The notes beneath the pieces are model-generated. The model did no database searches. It saw only the letters and a list, made by a program, of their open reading frames with translations, and was not told the origin of the DNA. Below are positions 44,691-55,720 of a stretch of DNA of 64,000 nt, one piece after another (position 1 is the stretch's first letter; each line of letters starts with the position of its first letter). This stretch comes from an uncultured Prochlorococcus sp. (GTDB taxonomy: Bacteria > Cyanobacteriota > Cyanobacteriia > PCC-6307 > Cyanobiaceae), in the NCBI GenBank assembly GCA_902576415.1, contig CACGVZ010000004.1, positions 1 to 64,000 of the forward strand. The letters are read 5' to 3'. The position numbers were made by a program, and so were the translations under genes.

Positions 44691-46487
44691 ATGTCATCTT
44701 CGATAAAAGAAATTAGAAATGTTGCAATTATTGCTCACGTTGATCATGGGAAGACAACTCTCGTAGATGCATTGTTATCTCAATCAGGAATATTTAGAGA
44801 TAATGAAGTTATCCCTACATGTGTAATGGATTCAAATGATCTTGAAAGAGAAAGGGGGATAACAATTCTCTCAAAAAATACAGCAGTTAACTACAAAGAA
44901 ACCAGAATAAATATTATAGATACACCTGGACATGCTGATTTTGGAGGAGAAGTTGAAAGGGTTTTGGGAATGGTTGATGGTTGTCTGCTTATTGTAGATG
45001 CAAATGAGGGACCTATGCCTCAAACAAGATTTGTTTTAAAAAAAGCATTAGAAAAAGGACTTAGGCCTATAGTCTTTGTAAATAAAATTGATAGACCACG
45101 AGTAGTACCAGAAATAGCAATTGATAAGGTCCTTGATTTATTTTTGGAGTTAGGTGCTGATGATGATCAATGTGATTTCCCTTATCTTTTTGGGAGTGGC
45201 TTATCTGGTTTTGCAAAAGAAGAGATGGAATCTAATAGTGACAATATGATGCCTCTTTTTGAAGCTATTATTAGACATGTTCCTCCTCCTGTAGGTGATT
45301 CTAATAAACCTCTTCAGCTACAAATAACTACTTTGGACTATTCTGATTTCTTAGGCAGAATAGTTATTGGGAAGATCCATAATGGAACTATAAAAAATGG
45401 CCAACAGGCTAGTTTGATTAAAGAAAACGGAAAAACTATTAAAGGTAAGGTCAGTAAGCTTTTAGGATTCGAAGGATTACAAAGAATTGATATAAATGAA
45501 GCATTTGCAGGTGATATTGTTGCTGTTTCAGGTTTCGATGACGTCAATATTGGTGAGACCATAGCATGTCCCGATTCTCCTCATCCTCTTCCATTAATCA
45601 AAGTTGATGAACCTACCTTAAATATGACTTTTGTTGTCAATGATTCACCATTCGCGGGTAAGGAAGGGAAATTTGTTACTAGTAGACAATTAAAAAATAG
45701 ATTGGAGAGGGAACTTTTAACAAACGTAGCCTTGAGAGTGGAAGAAACTGATTCTCCTGACAGGTTCTCAGTTTCAGGAAGAGGAGAATTACATCTAGGG
45801 ATATTGATTGAAACTATGAGAAGAGAGGGTTTTGAGTTTCAAATCTCACAACCTCAAGTAATTTTCAGAGAAATTGATAATGTTGAATGTGAGCCTATAG
45901 AGACTTTGGTTTTAGACGTACCTGAAGTATCTGTTGGTTCTTGCATCGAAAAACTTGGATCTAGAAAGGCAGAGATGAAAAACATGCAGACAAGTTCAGA
46001 TGGTAGAACTCAATTAGAATTTCTAGTTCCATCAAGAGGATTAATTGGATTTCGAGGGGAGTTTGTAAGGATAACCAGAGGTGAAGGTATCATGAGCCAT
46101 TCGTTTTATGAATATAAACCTAAAACAGGAGACTTTGAAACTAGAAGGAATGGAGTTCTTATAGCTTTTGAGGAAGGTGTAGCCACATTTTATGCTTTAA
46201 AGAATGCTGAAGATAGGGGAGTATATTTCATTAAACCTGGAGTTAAAGTTTATAAAGGAATGATAATTGGTGAGAATAATCGACCTCAAGATCTTGAGTT
46301 GAATATATGTAAAACTAAGCAGTTGACTAATATGAGATCTGCAGGGGCAGAAGAACTTGATACTTTGCAGTCACCTGTGGATATTACCCTTGAAAGAGCA
46401 CTCGAATATATTGGTCCAGATGAAATGCTAGAGGTAACACCGGATTCAATAAGAATGAGAAAAATAAATAAAAAGAAAAAAAATTAG
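44691..46487 (+). CDS. typA: Ribosome-associated translational GTPase TypA/BipA
   Basis: This 598-residue translational GTPase has G1 AHVDHGKT, switch [18 protein letters not shown] and G4 NKID. Elongation-factor-like domains II, III and V follow, and then the BipA-specific C-terminal part ([11 protein letters not shown] and [10 protein letters not shown]). It binds 70S ribosomes under stress and aids large-subunit assembly. The 128-base upstream spacer has only short AT-rich hairpins. Confidence 0.96.
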   Translation: MSSSIKEIRNVAIIAHVDHGKTTLVDALLSQSGIFRDNEVIPTCVMDSNDLERERGITILSKNTAVNYKETRINIIDTPGHADFGGEVERVLGMVDGCLLIVDANEGPMPQTRFVLKKALEKGLRPIVFVNKIDRPRVVPEIAIDKVLDLFLELGADDDQCDFPYLFGSGLSGFAKEEMESNSDNMMPLFEAIIRHVPPPVGDSNKPLQLQITTLDYSDFLGRIVIGKIHNGTIKNGQQASLIKENGKTIKGKVSKLLGFEGLQRIDINEAFAGDIVAVSGFDDVNIGETIACPDSPHPLPLIKVDEPTLNMTFVVNDSPFAGKEGKFVTSRQLKNRLERELLTNVALRVEETDSPDRFSVSGRGELHLGILIETMRREGFEFQISQPQVIFREIDNVECEPIETLVLDVPEVSVGSCIEKLGSRKAEMKNMQTSSDGRTQLEFLVPSRGLIGFRGEFVRITRGEGIMSHSFYEYKPKTGDFETRRNGVLIAFEEGVATFYALKNAEDRGVYFIKPGVKVYKGMIIGENNRPQDLELNICKTKQLTNMRSAGAEELDTLQSPVDITLERALEYIGPDEMLEVTPDSIRMRKINKKKKN

Positions 46488-46498
46488 TAATTGCTTTA

Positions 46499-46867
46499 AT
46501 GAAAGAAGAGAGTGCAAAAAGTTTTCAAGATTCCCTTTTTACAGCTTTAAATCTTTTTAACAATCATGAATGGTACGAGGCTCATGATGCTTTTGAAGAA
46601 ATATGGAATTCCGTAGATGGTGACGAAAGACAAGTTATCCAAGGAATTTTACAAGTATCTGTTTCTCAGTTTCACTTAAGTAAAGGCAATTTAAATGGAG
46701 CTACTATTTTGCTTGGAGAGGGTTTAGGCAGGATAAAAACTAGAACTAAGATTGATTTAGGGATTGATCTTGAATCCTTTTGCCAATGTTTGGAAGATTT
46801 ATTAAGGAAATTACAATATAGAGAACTATTAAACGAAAACGATAAGCCTTTTTTGAAACCTCTTTGA
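46499..46867 (+). CDS. DUF309 domain protein
   Basis: This 122-residue helical protein carries the DUF309 signature FNNHEWYEAHDAFEEIW, followed by QGILQVSVSQFHLSKGN. The repeated histidine and glutamate residues suggest a metal- or substrate-binding helix bundle. It is 11 bases downstream of typA and probably cotranscribed. The function of the family is not established. Confidence 0.85.
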   Translation: MKEESAKSFQDSLFTALNLFNNHEWYEAHDAFEEIWNSVDGDERQVIQGILQVSVSQFHLSKGNLNGATILLGEGLGRIKTRTKIDLGIDLESFCQCLEDLLRKLQYRELLNENDKPFLKPL

Positions 46868-46954
46868 TGAATATATCTTAATCTTCAATTAAATTATTAT
46901 TATGTATTTAATTTTTTTTCAAGAAAGTAAGAAAACTAATCGATCTCAAGGAAA

Positions 46955-47683
46955 ATGAACCTAAATATCCATAATGTATCCCTTTCAATTAAAGGAAGAT
47001 TAATTGTAAATGATGTTTCCATAACTGTTAATCCAGGGGAAATTGTAGGTTTGATGGGACCTAATGGTGCTGGGAAAACTACAACTTTTAATCTTGCAGT
47101 TGGGAATATAAAACCAGATAAAGGTGAAATTTTAATGAATGGTAAAAATATAACTAATCTTCCTCTGCCAATTAGATCAAGACTTGGGTTAGGGTACTTA
47201 ACTCAGGAAGCGAGTATATTTAGAGACCTCACAGTTAAGGATAATATAGATTTGGCTTTACAAAATTCATCTTATAGTAGAGCAGCGATAAGAAATAGAA
47301 GGGAACAATTAATTAATGAATTTAATTTGAATAACTTTGTAGATAATTATGGTTATCAACTTTCAGGAGGAGAGAGGAGGAGGTGTGAAATTGCAAGGGC
47401 TCTCACTGTAGGCAGAAAAGGACCTAGATATTTGTTATTAGACGAACCTTTTGCTGGGATAGATCCTCTAGCTGTTAATGATCTAAAGAAACTAATTTTA
47501 AAATTAAGTAGTGATGGGGTGGGGATTCTCATTACAGACCATAATGTGAGGGAAACCCTTCTAATTACTAACAAATCATATGTACTAAGCGAAGGAAAAA
47601 TTTTAGCTAACGGTTCATCAAGTGAATTGGCTGATAATCCAATAGTCAAGAAGTATTATCTAGGAGATAATTTCAAACTTTGA
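46955..47683 (+). CDS. lptB: LPS-export-type ABC transporter ATP-binding protein (LptB-like)
   Basis: This 242-residue ATPase has Walker A GPNGAGKTT near residue 36, LTQEASIFRDLTVKDN, signature LSGGERRRCEIARAL, Walker B LLLDEPFAGIDP and switch DHNVRET. This pattern is the LptB type that powers lipopolysaccharide transport to the outer membrane. The LptF/G permease and LptA/C bridge genes are not in the window. In many cyanobacteria this gene lies near the bridge component, so the isolated position is unremarkable but noted. Confidence 0.9.
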   Translation: MNLNIHNVSLSIKGRLIVNDVSITVNPGEIVGLMGPNGAGKTTTFNLAVGNIKPDKGEILMNGKNITNLPLPIRSRLGLGYLTQEASIFRDLTVKDNIDLALQNSSYSRAAIRNRREQLINEFNLNNFVDNYGYQLSGGERRRCEIARALTVGRKGPRYLLLDEPFAGIDPLAVNDLKKLILKLSSDGVGILITDHNVRETLLITNKSYVLSEGKILANGSSSELADNPIVKKYYLGDNFKL

Positions 47684-47797
47684 AATGCTTTTTTTGAAAT
47701 AAATTAAAACTTTTTTATTAAAGATTTACTCATATGAGAATGATTTTAATTATTATTTGGTTGTCATTGAATATTAAAACTTGAGAAATTTCTAGAA

Positions 47798-48727
47798 ATG
47801 GTACTAGATAATTTTTTTAAAAATTTAATATATGAACCGGTTTCAGTTTTAGGTCTTTTAGTTTTTTATTTTTTATTAATTAACTTACCAATATCTTTGG
47901 GAGCAGTTTTTAAAAAAAAGTCTTCTGCTGCTGTTAGGCTTATTACGATTTTAGTGAACTTATTAATAACATTACAATTACTTTTTAGGTGGTCAATTTC
48001 TGGGCACTTTCCTATTAGCAATTTGTATGAATCTCTTTATTTCCTTACTTGGGGTATCACTTTAGGTCAACTATTGGTCGAAAGAGAATACCAAGCTCCA
48101 ATAATTCCCTCAATTGCTATACCTATTGAGTTACTGACTGTGGCTTTTGCTTGTTTTGTTTTACCTGAGGATTTGAAATTATCATCCAATTTAGTTCCAG
48201 CTTTAAGGTCTAGTTGGTTAGTTATGCATGTTAGCGTCGTAATGCTTAGTTATGCAGCATTAATAATAGGTTCTTTACTTTCAATGTCCGTTTTGTTTAT
48301 CAATAAAAATAAGCCACTTCAAATCAGAAGCAGTTCTACAGGTATAGGAGGATTTAAACTTTCAAATAGCTATCCCGTAAATGATTTAGTTGAACATATT
48401 GAATTTTCTCATTCAGAAGAATTAGATACATTAAGTTACCGTTCTATATTGGTGGGTTTTGTTCTTTTAACCCTTGGTTTAATTTCAGGTGCAGTTTGGG
48501 CTAATGAGGCCTGGGGCACATGGTGGAGTTGGGATCCGAAAGAAACATGGGCATTTATCTCATGGTTGTTTTATGCTGCTTATCTGCACATGAGAATAAG
48601 CAAGGGTTGGCAGGGACGCAAACCAGCATTATTAGCATCTACAGGCTTTTTAGTTGTTTTAGTATGTTATTTAGGAGTTAATTTTTTAGGAATAGGTTTA
48701 CATAGTTATGGATGGATATTTGGGTGA
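47798..48727 (+). CDS. ccsA: Cytochrome c biogenesis protein CcsA (ResC)
   Basis: This integral membrane haem-handling protein of system II cytochrome c maturation has 309 residues and about eight helices. The lumenal tryptophan-rich WWD-type segment is GTWWSWDPKETWAFISW. Histidines near hydrophobic helices (VMHVSVVMLSY and YLHMR) are the likely haem ligands. The partner CcsB is not in the window. It serves cytochrome f and c6 maturation in thylakoids. Confidence 0.93.
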   Translation: MVLDNFFKNLIYEPVSVLGLLVFYFLLINLPISLGAVFKKKSSAAVRLITILVNLLITLQLLFRWSISGHFPISNLYESLYFLTWGITLGQLLVEREYQAPIIPSIAIPIELLTVAFACFVLPEDLKLSSNLVPALRSSWLVMHVSVVMLSYAALIIGSLLSMSVLFINKNKPLQIRSSSTGIGGFKLSNSYPVNDLVEHIEFSHSEELDTLSYRSILVGFVLLTLGLISGAVWANEAWGTWWSWDPKETWAFISWLFYAAYLHMRISKGWQGRKPALLASTGFLVVLVCYLGVNFLGIGLHSYGWIFG

Positions 48728-48748
48728 TTTCTTAATCATCCAGAATAT

Positions 48749-49507
48749 TTATTGAGGTTCTGAAAGAACATTCCCTTTTTGTGCTTCTTGTGCCACTTTT
48801 CTCAAGTCATCACATCCTTCTTTCAATGTTGGGTAAGCAAACATTCCGCTACCTGCAATAAAACAATTAGCACCAGCATCGGCACATTGTGAAATAGTCC
48901 AATTTGCTTTTATCCCCCCATCAACTTCAATGTCGATATCTAAATTTTTTTCGATAATAAAGTTTCTTATTTCTCTTATCTTATTAAGCATTGTTGGTAT
49001 GTAAGCTTGTCCTCCAAAACCTGGATTAACTGTCATAACCAAAACATGATCAACCATATCCATTATGTTTTTAATCATTTCAAAAGGAGTATGAGGGTTT
49101 AATGCAACAGAAGGAGATCCTCCTAAATCTCTTATCCTCCCAAGAACTCTATGCAAATGAATATTTGCTTCGGCATGAGCTATTACTACTCCTGGTTCAC
49201 CATTTACCCCTTTTGTAGCGTTTACATAAGATTCAAGCATTGTTTCACAGTTGTACTGGCTTACCATTAATTGAGTTTCAAAAGGGACATTGCAATATTT
49301 CCTACATGCAGCAATCATTTCAGGACCAAATGTAAGATTTGGTACGAAATTTCCATCCATTACATCAAATTGAATTCTATCTACCCCAGCTTCCTCGAGC
49401 TCTTTCACACATGCCCCCATATTTGCCCAATCTGCTGGTAAAACTGAAGGAATTATTTGAATTGGTCTATTTGCACCAGTTAAATTTGCTTGATTTGACT
49501 CAGTCAT
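48749..49507 (-). CDS. rpe: Ribulose-phosphate 3-epimerase
   Basis: This TIM-barrel enzyme of the Calvin and pentose phosphate cycles interconverts ribulose 5-phosphate and xylulose 5-phosphate. The 252 residues include PSVLPADWANMG, MDGNFVPNLTFGP, the metal-site region and VNPGFGGQAYIP, and end with the phosphate loop around EVDGGI. A 15-residue N-terminal extension precedes the barrel. It is divergent from glpX, placing two Calvin-cycle genes back to back. Confidence 0.95.
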   Translation of the reverse strand: MTESNQANLTGANRPIQIIPSVLPADWANMGACVKELEEAGVDRIQFDVMDGNFVPNLTFGPEMIAACRKYCNVPFETQLMVSQYNCETMLESYVNATKGVNGEPGVVIAHAEANIHLHRVLGRIRDLGGSPSVALNPHTPFEMIKNIMDMVDHVLVMTVNPGFGGQAYIPTMLNKIREIRNFIIEKNLDIDIEVDGGIKANWTISQCADAGANCFIAGSGMFAYPTLKEGCDDLRKVAQEAQKGNVLSEPQ

Positions 49508-49694
49508 TTAATTTTTAAAATATTTAATAAAGATACTATATTTAGTTGTTTATTCCTAATTTCAAGTCACGGCCTGATAAAGTAACAGCTGTAAAGAGTT
49601 AAAAAAAGCTTACTAGCATAATAATTCTCATAAAAAAGTGCATTTTATATGAGATCATACTCAAAACCTTTTAGAAAATCCTCAAAATTTAATT

Positions 49695-50696
49695 GTGAAT
49701 CAAACTTTAATTCAAGAAATTCTCGAAGTTGTCGAGCAAGCAGCTATTGCCTCAGCAAAACTTACAGGACTTGGTCAAAAAGATGAAGCTGATGCTGCAG
49801 CTGTCGAAGCAATGAGATTGCGAATGGGCAAAATTGAAATGAAAGGGAAAATTGTTATTGGAGAAGGTGAAAGAGATGAAGCTCCCATGCTTTATATAGG
49901 TGAAAAGGTAGGGAGTGGAAGTGGACCAGGTGTAGATTTCGCGGTAGATCCTTGTGAAGGTACTAACCTTTGCGCGAATAATCAAAGAGGTTCTATGGCG
50001 GTTTTGGCTGCTTCTGATACAGGCGGTCTTTTTAATGCTCCTGACTTTTACATGAATAAATTAGCAGCTCCTCCTGCTGCCAAAGGCAAAGTAGATATAA
50101 GAAATTCTGCAACTGAAAATTTGAAGATACTCAGTGATTGTTTAGATCTTTCTGTTGATGAACTTACTGTTGTTGTAATGGATAGAACTAGGCATAAGGA
50201 TTTAATTAAAGAAATTCGAGGATGTGGTGCGAAAGTACAACCTATTTCTGATGGTGATGTTCAAGCAGCGATTGCATGTGGTTTTGCAGGGACGGGAACA
50301 CATTGCTTGATGGGTATAGGCGCGGCTCCAGAGGGTGTTATTTCGGCTGCTGCGATGAGAGCTCTTGGTGGACACTTCCAAGGACAACTAGTTTATGATC
50401 CTGCAATTGCTCAAACTTCTGAGTGGGCTGATTACACGAAAGAAGGAAATATCAAACGTTTAAATGAAATGGGGATAACAGATATAGATAAAATCTATGA
50501 AGCTAATGAACTAGCATCGGGAGAAAACGTTGTTTTCGCTGGAAGTGGAATAACTGATGGATTATTATTTGATGGAGTTAAATTTGAGAGGGATTGCGTT
50601 AGAACAAGCAGTCTTGTAATTAGTACTTTAGATAGTACTGCAAGATTTACAAATACTGTCCATATAAAAGATGGTGCTAAGAGTATTAGTCTTTAA
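49695..50696 (+). CDS. glpX: Fructose-1,6-/sedoheptulose-1,7-bisphosphatase class II
   Basis: This bifunctional phosphatase is the main FBPase/SBPase of cyanobacterial carbon fixation. The 333 residues show [15 protein letters not shown], the metal-binding [13 protein letters not shown] and the substrate loop [16 protein letters not shown], matching GlpX/class II. The start is GTG. The 187-base upstream region has no palindrome I can assign to a regulator. It is followed 18 bases later by hemA. Confidence 0.95.
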   Translation: MNQTLIQEILEVVEQAAIASAKLTGLGQKDEADAAAVEAMRLRMGKIEMKGKIVIGEGERDEAPMLYIGEKVGSGSGPGVDFAVDPCEGTNLCANNQRGSMAVLAASDTGGLFNAPDFYMNKLAAPPAAKGKVDIRNSATENLKILSDCLDLSVDELTVVVMDRTRHKDLIKEIRGCGAKVQPISDGDVQAAIACGFAGTGTHCLMGIGAAPEGVISAAAMRALGGHFQGQLVYDPAIAQTSEWADYTKEGNIKRLNEMGITDIDKIYEANELASGENVVFAGSGITDGLLFDGVKFERDCVRTSSLVISTLDSTARFTNTVHIKDGAKSISL

Positions 50697-50714
50697 AAAT
50701 TTACTTTTGATTTT

Positions 50715-52025
50715 ATGCATATTGTTGTCGTCGGACTAAGTCATCGCACGGCACCTGTTGAAGTGCGTGAGAAGCTAAGTATCCCAGACCAATCCATAAC
50801 AGAATCATTGAAAGCATTAAAAGCTTTCTCTGATATTTTAGAGGTGTCAATTTTAAGTACTTGTAATAGGCTTGAAATATATGCGCTAGTAAAGGATAAA
50901 AATACTGGGATTTCATCTATTAAAGAATTTATATCAGATTATTCTGGAATAATTTTTGAAGATTTAAATCCACATCTTTTTTGCTTCAGACAAGAAGACG
51001 CGGTTTTGCATTTAATGAAAGTTTCAGCAGGACTCGATAGCCTTGTTTTAGGAGAAGGACAAATCCTTTCGCAGGTAAAAAAAATGATGAGATTAGGTCA
51101 AGAGAATCAATCTACTGGGCCTATTCTTAATAGATTATTAACTCAATCAGTTAGTACAGGTAAGAAAGTTAGATCAGAAACAAATTTAGGAACCGGAGCC
51201 GTATCAATCAGTTCAGCAGCGGTAGAACTTGCTCAATTAAAAATTGGACAAGAAAATGGGGTTGACAATCTTGTAAGTTTAGAATCAGAGAAGGTTCTTG
51301 TGGTTGGAGCTGGACGAATGAGTAGGCTTTTAATAACTCATTTAAAATCAAAAGGATGTAATAAACTTGTTCTCGTGAATAGAAATATTGATAGAGCATT
51401 AAATCTTTCCTTAGATTTCCCAGACATAGAGATTGTTTGTAAAGGATTAAGCGAATTAGATGAAAATATATCAACATCTTCTCTTGTTTTTACTAGTACA
51501 GCGTCAGAAAAGCCAATAATTGATCTCGCTAAAATTGAAAATTTAAATTTGAACAATAATCTTAAATTTATTGATATTGGCGTACCGAGAAATATATCAA
51601 ATGATGTTAAGCATCATCAATTTGTAAAGTCGTTTGATGTAGATGACCTACAAGAGGTCGTTTCAAGAAATCAAGAATTTAGGCAGAAAATAGCAAAGGA
51701 AGCAGAATCTTTAGTAGAAGAAGAAAGGATCATTTTTCTAGAATGGTGGGCAAGTTTAGAGGCGGTTCCAGTCATTAATAAACTCAGATCGGATTTGGAG
51801 TTAATTAGAAAAGAGGAACTCCAAAAAGCACTTAGTAGGATGGGGCCAGATTTTTCTGCAAGAGAAAGAAAAGTCGTGGAAGCTCTTACTAAAGGAATTA
51901 TCAATAAAATACTTCATACACCCGTTACTAAGTTGAGAAGTCCTCAATCAAGAGAAGAAAGACAAGCTTCTTTAAAAATTGTTGAAAAATTGTTTTCTTT
52001 GGTTGATGAGGAAAAAAACAGCTAA
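50715..52025 (+). CDS. hemA: Glutamyl-tRNA reductase
   Basis: This enzyme commits glutamate to tetrapyrrole synthesis for chlorophyll and haem. The 436 residues begin VGLSHRTAPVEVREKLS. The catalytic cysteine is in LSTCNRLEIYAL near residue 50, and an NADPH-binding VGAGRMSRLL lies near residue 196. The helical dimerisation domain closes the protein. A basic N-terminal region consistent with feedback turnover is present but not diagnostic. It is 18 bases after glpX. Confidence 0.96.
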   Translation: MHIVVVGLSHRTAPVEVREKLSIPDQSITESLKALKAFSDILEVSILSTCNRLEIYALVKDKNTGISSIKEFISDYSGIIFEDLNPHLFCFRQEDAVLHLMKVSAGLDSLVLGEGQILSQVKKMMRLGQENQSTGPILNRLLTQSVSTGKKVRSETNLGTGAVSISSAAVELAQLKIGQENGVDNLVSLESEKVLVVGAGRMSRLLITHLKSKGCNKLVLVNRNIDRALNLSLDFPDIEIVCKGLSELDENISTSSLVFTSTASEKPIIDLAKIENLNLNNNLKFIDIGVPRNISNDVKHHQFVKSFDVDDLQEVVSRNQEFRQKIAKEAESLVEEERIIFLEWWASLEAVPVINKLRSDLELIRKEELQKALSRMGPDFSARERKVVEALTKGIINKILHTPVTKLRSPQSREERQASLKIVEKLFSLVDEEKNS

Positions 52026-52154
52026 AAATTCATCATTTATATTAAGTTTTTCTAAAAATTTTCGAAATACCTTTGTAAACTGACCATTCCTATTTCTAAA
52101 CTTGCCCATTATCAGTTACTTTAAATAGTTGTATCTCTACCTCCATTAGATTGA

Positions 52155-53450
52155 ATGAAGCGTGTGTTGGCCATCATCCTCGGAGGAGGAAAAGGTTCTA
52201 GACTTTACCCTTTAACAAAAATGAGGGCAAAACCTGCTGTTCCCTTGGCAGGTAAGTATCGTTTAATAGATATCCCTATTAGTAATTGTATTAATTCAGG
52301 TATAGAAAAAATGTACGTATTGACTCAGTTCAATAGTGCATCTCTAAATAGACATATAGGAAGAACCTATAATTTAAATGGACCTTTTGGTCAAGGTTTT
52401 GTAGAGGTTTTAGCCGCACAACAAACTCCTGAAAGTCCAAAGTGGTTTGAAGGAACTGCTGATGCCGTTAGAAAATACCAGTGGTTATTTCAAGAATGGG
52501 ATGTTGACGAGTATTTAATATTGTCAGGTGATCAACTCTACAGAATGGATTACAGTTTATTCGTCCAACATCATAGAGAGAATGGAGCTGACCTAACTGT
52601 CGCAGCTTTACCTGTTGATGAAGCTCAAGCAGAAGGTTTTGGCCTCATGAGAACAGATGAGCAAGGAAATATAAAAGAATTCAGTGAAAAGCCAACTGGA
52701 GAGAAGTTGAAGGCAATGGCAGTAGATACTTCAAAATTTGGATTAAGTAAGGAGTCAGCAGCAGAAAAACCTTACCTAGCCTCTATGGGTATTTACGTTT
52801 TTAGCAGAAATACTCTTTTCGATCTTCTAAATAAATTTCCTAGTTATACAGATTTTGGTAAGGACATAATTCCTGAAGCACTAAATAGGGGTGATACTCT
52901 TAAAAGTTATGTGTTCGATGATTATTGGGAAGATATTGGAACCATTGGCGCATTCTTTGAGTCAAATCTTGCATTAACTGAGCAACCAAAACCTCCATTT
53001 AGTTTTTATGATGAAAAGTTTCCAATTTATACAAGACCTAGATTCCTCCCACCTTCTAAACTTGTAGATGCTCAAATTACTGACTCAATAGTCTGTGAGG
53101 GTACAATCTTGAAGTCATGCAGTATTTTGCATTGTGTCTTAGGTGTAAGAAGTAGGATTGAAAGTGATTCGGTTCTTGAGGATACTCTAGTTATGGGTGC
53201 AGATTTCTTTGAATCGCCTGAAGAAAGGGTTGAATTAAGAAAAGGAGGTGGAACACCTCTTGGAGTAGGAGAAGGAACTACTGTAAAAAGAGCAATTCTT
53301 GATAAGAATACAAGGATTGGTGATAATGTCGTAATCATAAATAAAGATCGAGTAGAAGAAGCAGATAAGCCAGAATTAGGCTTCTATATAAGAAATGGAA
53401 TTGTTGTAGTAGTTAAAAATGCAACTATCGCAAACGGAACTGTTATTTAA
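52155..53450 (+). CDS. glgC: Glucose-1-phosphate adenylyltransferase
   Basis: ADP-glucose pyrophosphorylase makes ADP-glucose for glycogen. The 431 residues start with [20 protein letters not shown], then [11 protein letters not shown], the glucose-1-phosphate site EKPTGE and [13 protein letters not shown]. The C-terminal left-handed beta-helix with allosteric-site repeats is complete. The start context reads ATGAAGCGTGTG. It is the first of a glgC-gnd-pgl run for storage and oxidative pentose phosphate metabolism. Confidence 0.96.
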   Translation: MKRVLAIILGGGKGSRLYPLTKMRAKPAVPLAGKYRLIDIPISNCINSGIEKMYVLTQFNSASLNRHIGRTYNLNGPFGQGFVEVLAAQQTPESPKWFEGTADAVRKYQWLFQEWDVDEYLILSGDQLYRMDYSLFVQHHRENGADLTVAALPVDEAQAEGFGLMRTDEQGNIKEFSEKPTGEKLKAMAVDTSKFGLSKESAAEKPYLASMGIYVFSRNTLFDLLNKFPSYTDFGKDIIPEALNRGDTLKSYVFDDYWEDIGTIGAFFESNLALTEQPKPPFSFYDEKFPIYTRPRFLPPSKLVDAQITDSIVCEGTILKSCSILHCVLGVRSRIESDSVLEDTLVMGADFFESPEERVELRKGGGTPLGVGEGTTVKRAILDKNTRIGDNVVIINKDRVEEADKPELGFYIRNGIVVVVKNATIANGTVI

Positions 53451-53546
53451 ATCTTTTTCGATCATTTTTCGCTGACATAAGTATTTTTTTTGAGCAATTT
53501 TGTTGAGTTGCCGTCACACTATATTTATTGAGTTTTTTAATTTTTT

Positions 53547-54965
53547 ATGTCCAAGGCACATTTTGGTTTAATAGGTCTTGGTGTTATGGGCGAAAATTTA
53601 GTTCTTAACGCAGAGAGAAATGGATTTTCTAGTGTAGTTTTTAATAGGACTTACTCAAAAACTGAAGAGTTTTTACAAGGTCGTGGCCTTGGGAAGAATA
53701 TAGAGGGAGCTGAAACTCTTCAAGAATTTGTTAGTAAGCTAGAGAGGCCTAGAAGAATTCTAATGATGGTAAAAGCTGGACCTGCAACAGATGCCGTCAT
53801 AGACAATATTTCTGGATATCTGGAGGAAGGAGATTTGTTAATAGATGGCGGTAATTCTCAATTCAAAGATACAGAAAGAAGGGTAAAGACTCTTGAAAGT
53901 AAAAGTTTTGGATACATTGGAATGGGAGTATCTGGAGGGGCCAAAGGGGCTCTAGAAGGGCCAAGCATGATGCCTGGTGGTACTAAAGCTTCATATGATG
54001 CAATAGAAAGCTTAGTAACAAAAATGGCTGCCAAAGTTGAAGACGGACCATGTGTTGCATATGTTGGACCTGGAGGCTCAGGCCATTTTGTGAAAACTGT
54101 TCATAACGGAATTGAATATGGAATTGAACAAATACTTGCAGAAGCTTATGACCTTATGAAGAGAGTCAAAGGTATGAATGGACAACAGATGTCAGAGGTA
54201 TTTGGTATTTGGAACAATACTGATGAATTAGCTTCTTATCTGGTTGAGATAACAGAGATTTGTCTAAATACAAAAGATGAGATAACTGGAGATGATGTCG
54301 TGGAAAAAATATTAGATAAAGCTGGCCAGAAAGGTACAGGTTTATGGACTGTTGTAAGTGCTTTAGAACTGGGGGTATCAGTCCCAACTATTTATGCATC
54401 TTTAAATGCAAGAGTAATGAGTTCTTTAAAAGAGCAACGTAGTGAGATTGAAAAAACTATTCCATCTAAAGAGATAGAGGATTTTGATTTAGGAAATATA
54501 TCAGATGGAATGAAACCTTTATTTGATGCTGTAGTCCTTGCTACAATTGCTAGCTATGCCCAAGGGATGGACATTTTAAGAGAAGCATCTGCAGTATATA
54601 ACTATGGTTTGAATATGCCGTCAATTGCTCAAATATGGAAAGGTGGTTGCATAATTAGATCAAAATTATTAAGTAAAATTCAAGATGCTTATAATAAAGA
54701 TCCTAATCTAAAAAATTTAATTTTTGATGATTGGTTCAATAATGAAATTGCGACAAGATTAGATAATTTAGCTAAAGTTGTTTCTTTATCTACAAAAGCT
54801 GGTATACCAGTCCCATGTCTATCCAGTACCTTAGATTATTTGAATAGTTATAGAACAAATAGACTTCCTCAGAACCTTGTTCAGGCAATGAGAGACTGTT
54901 TTGGCTCTCATACATATGAAAGAATTGATAAGGAAGGTAGTTTTCATACTGAATGGATGAAATGA
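53547..54965 (+). CDS. gnd: 6-phosphogluconate dehydrogenase (decarboxylating)
   Basis: This enzyme yields NADPH and ribulose 5-phosphate. The 472 residues include the Rossmann start GLIGLGVMGENLVLNAERNG, the signature GMGVSGGAKGALEGPSMMPGG and HNGIEYG with the catalytic lysine just before it (KTVHNGIEYG). It has the standard long form. Its stop overlaps the pgl start (ATGA), so the two consecutive enzymes of the pathway are translationally coupled. Confidence 0.96.
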   Translation: MSKAHFGLIGLGVMGENLVLNAERNGFSSVVFNRTYSKTEEFLQGRGLGKNIEGAETLQEFVSKLERPRRILMMVKAGPATDAVIDNISGYLEEGDLLIDGGNSQFKDTERRVKTLESKSFGYIGMGVSGGAKGALEGPSMMPGGTKASYDAIESLVTKMAAKVEDGPCVAYVGPGGSGHFVKTVHNGIEYGIEQILAEAYDLMKRVKGMNGQQMSEVFGIWNNTDELASYLVEITEICLNTKDEITGDDVVEKILDKAGQKGTGLWTVVSALELGVSVPTIYASLNARVMSSLKEQRSEIEKTIPSKEIEDFDLGNISDGMKPLFDAVVLATIASYAQGMDILREASAVYNYGLNMPSIAQIWKGGCIIRSKLLSKIQDAYNKDPNLKNLIFDDWFNNEIATRLDNLAKVVSLSTKAGIPVPCLSSTLDYLNSYRTNRLPQNLVQAMRDCFGSHTYERIDKEGSFHTEWMK

Positions 54966-55690
54966 TTGAGAAGGTTAAAAATGGATATAAACTTAACATC
55001 TACAAAGACAATTTAGAGCTATCTAAAGCAGTTTTTAAGTTTATTGAAAGTCACATTATTCATACTTTAAAAAGGAATGATAGGTTCAAATTTTGTGTAA
55101 GTGGAGGTTCAACTCCTAAATCTGTCTATAATCTTTTATCAAAAAGTGATCTTAGATGGGATATGGTTGATGTCTTTTTAGGGGATGAAAGATGTGTTGA
55201 TCCAAATTCAGAATTGAGTAACTCGTTAATGTTGAAGAATTCATTGTTAACTAATTTTGGATCTAAAGCTTTTTTTTATGAAATTTTCAATGATAAAAAT
55301 GCTGATGATGAAGCTACAAAAAATCAATTTATCTCTAAATTATTTGAAAAATGCGGATCAAACCCTCCAACTTTTGATTTAACATTATTAGGTCTTGGAG
55401 ACGATGGTCATACAGCCTCACTATTCCCTTATCAAAAAAATAATAATGTAGATGATTTTGTTACCTTTAATGAAGGTAAAGGTTTAAAAAGAATTTCATT
55501 AACTCCAAAGGTTCTTTCAGCTTCTTCAAAGATAGTATTTTTAGTTAGTGGAGCTTCTAAAAGAATTGCTCTTGAGAGGTTATTAGATGAAAAAGAGCCA
55601 CCAGATAGAACACCATCAAAATTAATAAAATCTATTAATCAAATTTCAATATTTTGTGATCAGGAATCAGCAAAAGAATTAGAAATTTAG
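54962..55690 (+). CDS. pgl: 6-phosphogluconolactonase
   Basis: This enzyme hydrolyses 6-phosphogluconolactone. It is recognised by FCVSGGSTPKSVYNLL, FLGDERCVDPNSELSN and the catalytic LLGLGDDGHTASLFP. I prefer ATG 54962, which overlaps the gnd stop as ATGA, over the track's 54953. Both lie upstream of the first conserved strand and differ by three residues. Length is about 242 residues, normal for the family. Confidence 0.93.
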   Translation: MIEKVKNGYKLNIYKDNLELSKAVFKFIESHIIHTLKRNDRFKFCVSGGSTPKSVYNLLSKSDLRWDMVDVFLGDERCVDPNSELSNSLMLKNSLLTNFGSKAFFYEIFNDKNADDEATKNQFISKLFEKCGSNPPTFDLTLLGLGDDGHTASLFPYQKNNNVDDFVTFNEGKGLKRISLTPKVLSASSKIVFLVSGASKRIALERLLDEKEPPDRTPSKLIKSINQISIFCDQESAKELEI

Positions 55691-55720
55691 TTAAAGTCTA
55701 TTAATAATTTAAATTATTTA

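Noticed and set aside
47737-47783. 16-codon hydrophobic ORF upstream of ccsA
   Set aside because: Too short, with no conserved feature. Probably chance.
55703-55718. AATAATTTAAATTATT palindrome before the CIA30 gene
   Set aside because: It is composed only of A and T in an AT-rich spacer. Such a palindrome is easily explained by composition.
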